NCBI GenBank assembly: GCA_947446155.1
Contig: CANFFZ010000084.1
Coordinates: 1-8,842, forward strand
DNA from: Chloroflexota bacterium
Lineage (GTDB): Bacteria > Chloroflexota > Dehalococcoidia > UBA2979
Direction: 5' to 3'
DNA: 8,842 nucleotides
The notes below the pieces were generated by a model that did not search any database, was not told the origin of the DNA, and saw only the letters and a list, made by a program, of their open reading frames with translations. Shown piece after piece: positions 5,421 to 8,842 of the stretch. Numbering within the stretch: the stretch's first letter is position 1; every line of letters starts with the position of its first letter. Both the position numbers and the translations under genes were made by a program.

Positions 5421-6221
5421 CACTCCACCTCGCTGGCGGCAGCGCCGCGGGCGAACTCGCAGCGAGGTTCCAGGATGCAGGCGCCGCATTGCGGTTTCGT
5501 GCGCAGGCAGATCTGCTGGCCGTGGCGCACGATCAGCGCGTGCCACTGGTTCAACGTCCACACGTCGTCACCCAACTTCCCGAGGAAGTACGAGCGGTAC
5601 GTGTCGTAGTCGCGCTTTCCCGGCGGCCGGCCGAGTCGTTCGAAGAGCCGGTAGGCGTACGCGTCCACGACGAACGTCGGCTTCCGCCCGGCGTAGAGGG
5701 TCATCGCGTCCGCGGTCTCGGGGCCGACGCCCCACAGGGCCAGGAGCCGCGCGCGCACCTCGTCCGCGTCGCCGGCGAGCAATGCGTCGATGCCCCCCGC
5801 ATCGAGGACGGCGGCGCAGAACGCGCGCATCTTCCGCGCCTTCGCGTTGAAGTAGCCGCTGGGCCGCAGCAACTCGCCGAGTACCGGTTCGGGTAGGTCG
5901 AGGATCGCCTCCGGTGTCGTCGCGCCCGCGCCCTGAAGGTTCGCGAGGGCCGCTGCCGCGCCGCGCCATGCCGTGTTCTGCGTCAGGATCGCGCCGAGGC
6001 AGATCTACCGCGCGCTGCTCCGGGCCGTCCTCGGCGGCGGTCGGCCACCACTGCTGTGGCCCGTATGCCTCGAGCAGCGCGCGGTAGATCACGTCGAGGT
6101 CACGCTTCGTGTACGGGCGGCGTGCGAGGCCCGGCTCGCGGCCGTCGAGGCCAGTGTTGCCCGCCTGCAACCCTCGACTCGGGCTGGCACGTCTCCGACT
6201 CGCACGGCGCGTCGTCGCCAC
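5420..6221 (-). pseudogene. MagIII/EndoIII-like HhH-GPD DNA glycosylase, apparent frameshift
   Basis: A base-excision-repair glycosylase of the endonuclease-III-related group that includes Helicobacter MagIII (3-methyladenine glycosylase). The 3' frame, open from 6004 to the stop at 5420, reads ICLGAILTQNTAWRGAAAA, then SGYFNAKARKMRAF, the helix-hairpin-helix LWGVGPETADAMTLYAG, catalytic Asp in VVDAYAYRLFERLG, and a four-Cys 4Fe-4S motif C-x6-C-x2-C-x5-C. Glu replaces the EndoIII catalytic Lys (GPETAD), so it should be a monofunctional glycosylase. The N-terminal piece (VIYRALLEAYGPQQWWP) lies in another frame. At about 6002-6008 the reading passes from GPEQRAV to a TAG just before ICLGAIL, as if one base were missing. 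This is either a true mutation or a sequencing error. GTG 6221 overlaps the trmO stop (TAGTG); GTG 6092 is an alternative start. A shortened product from TTG 5872 would lack the first helices. Confidence 0.75.
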
Positions 6222-6670
6222 TAGCCCCGCGCCCACTTCGGGATCGAGGCCTTCGGCACCGCGTCGTACGCCGCGATGTACGGCTTGAGGTCGAGTACAG
6301 GCGTGCCGTCGACCAGATCGAGGCCCTCGACCTCGATGGTCGCGCCCTCGATCGTGAGCAGGCGGCAGACGGTCACGCTCAGCGGGTTGGGCCGCGCGCC
6401 CCGCAGCGCGAGGGCGCCCTGCAGCGGATAGCGGTCGTCCCCGCTGGGGTACGCCTGGCGGCGTCCGCGCATCGCCTCGGGCAGTTCGTGGAGCCAGCCC
6501 ACGACGATCACGTGCGAGTAATCCGCGAGCCCGAGCAGCGCGTCTGCCAGCCCCTCGGTGAGCACGATCTGGGAGCGCACGCGCGACCAGTCGAGGCGTG
6601 CCGCATCGGACTCGCCGTTGCGCACGACGCCGATCGACTGAAGCGTGATCGAGGCGGAATCACTGGACAT
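6221..6670 (-). CDS. trmO: TrmO/TsaA-family tRNA (adenine-N6)-methyltransferase
   Basis: 149 residues with the TsaA/TrmO beta-barrel signatures: ITLQSIGVVRN at the N-terminus, LADALLGLADYSHVIVVGWLH in the middle, then YPLQGALALRGARPNPLSVT, and GLDLVDGTPVLDLKPYI near the C-terminus. TrmO uses S-adenosylmethionine to methylate N6 of t6A at position 37 of certain ANN-decoding tRNAs. Two in-frame ATGs exist, at 6679 and 6670. ATG 6679 is embedded in a -10-like TAGAAT, which ends seven bases before ATG 6670, and neither has a Shine-Dalgarno. I therefore take 6670 as the start of a leaderless message. The stop overlaps the candidate GTG of the glycosylase gene. It diverges from gyrB. Archaeal and bacterial TsaA proteins vary in specificity, so the substrate is inferred. 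Confidence 0.87.
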   Translation of the reverse strand: MSSDSASITLQSIGVVRNGESDAARLDWSRVRSQIVLTEGLADALLGLADYSHVIVVGWLHELPEAMRGRRQAYPSGDDRYPLQGALALRGARPNPLSVTVCRLLTIEGATIEVEGLDLVDGTPVLDLKPYIAAYDAVPKASIPKWARG

Positions 6671-6677
6671 TCGGGCC

Positions 6678-6683
6678 ATTCTA
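6678..6683 (-). promoter_or_regulatory. -10 box for a leaderless trmO transcript
   Basis: On the minus strand TAGAAT, one mismatch from TATAAT, stands out in GC-rich sequence. It ends seven bases before ATG 6670, so initiation at the normal distance would begin at or next to the start codon. No good -35 box is visible. Confidence 0.45.
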
Positions 6684-6711
6684 GGGGTGCCGGATCGAGG
6701 CCGTTCGGAGG

Positions 6712-6739
6712 TTCAGGAAGGCCCCGATCGTGATATACT
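6712..6739 (+). promoter_or_regulatory. gyrB promoter (extended -10)
   Basis: TATACT (6734-6739) is preceded by TG and one base, giving an extended -10. A partial -35, TTCAGG (6712-6717), lies 16 bases upstream. This is the most AT-rich spot of the divergent trmO-gyrB region. Transcription would start near 6746, leaving a leader of about 135 bases before the gyrB ATG. Confidence 0.6.
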
Positions 6740-6745
6740 TTACGA

Positions 6746-8806
<2,061 letters not shown>

Positions 8807-8823
8807 CGACGCCGGAGCGCTCG

Positions 8824-8842
8824 ATGTCCACCGCCACGATCC
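8824..8842 (+). CDS. Start of the gene after gyrB, possibly gyrA (partial)
   Basis: ATG at 8824 begins a frame reading MSTATI before the window ends. It has a GGAG ribosome-binding site seven bases upstream and begins 17 bases after the gyrB stop, so it is probably co-transcribed. GyrA is a common neighbour in this position, but six residues cannot identify it. Confidence 0.4.

Noticed and set aside
4184..5896. A 570-codon open frame on the plus strand
   Set aside because: It lies opposite the YchF-like, small-protein and glycosylase genes, all with clear family motifs. Its Arg/Pro/His-rich translation resembles no protein.

Overview
The window is GC-rich bacterial chromosome with housekeeping content. 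It shows no phage, insertion-sequence, CRISPR or tRNA signal. GyrB is about 640 residues and lacks the long insert of the E. coli enzyme. Two XdhC/CoxI-family genes occur as a small/large pair, and several starts look leaderless (a -10 box 6-7 bases before the start codon). This points to a non-proteobacterial, high-GC lineage. Chloroflexota is my best guess, from the feel of the protein sequences only, with low confidence.

Layout. Ten genes lie on the minus strand, read from about 6670 down to 1: trmO (TsaA family); a MagIII/endonuclease-III-like glycosylase carrying an apparent one-base frameshift; a 77-residue membrane protein; a divergent YchF-type P-loop NTPase; a YkvA/DUF1232 membrane protein; a long XdhC with a Rossmann domain; a short XdhC/CoxI N-terminal-domain protein; tatA; a HAD hydrolase; and a metallo-beta-lactamase-fold hydrolase cut by the left edge. 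On the plus strand, diverging from trmO, are gyrB and the first bases of a following gene that may be gyrA.

Transcription. trmO, the glycosylase and the 77-residue gene overlap at their stop/start codons, and the NTPase and ykvA are separated by three bases, so these form tightly coupled groups. The two xdhC genes are separated by a 281-base hairpin-bearing gap, the longest gene-free stretch here. Both are preceded by the same 10-base element, CGTATGATCG, which contains a -10-like box. tatA has its own promoter candidate and a perfect 11-bp hairpin downstream. gyrB has an extended -10 promoter and a leader of about 135 bases.

Function. The genes cover DNA topology (gyrB), tRNA modification (trmO), base-excision repair (glycosylase), translation-associated NTPase activity (YchF-like), molybdenum-hydroxylase maturation (two XdhC proteins) and Tat export (tatA). 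Tat commonly exports folded cofactor-containing enzymes, but the window contains no molybdenum enzyme to link the two. I found no convincing new multi-gene system. The items most worth a second look are the frameshifted glycosylase, the split XdhC pair with its shared upstream element, and the NTPase with an altered G domain.
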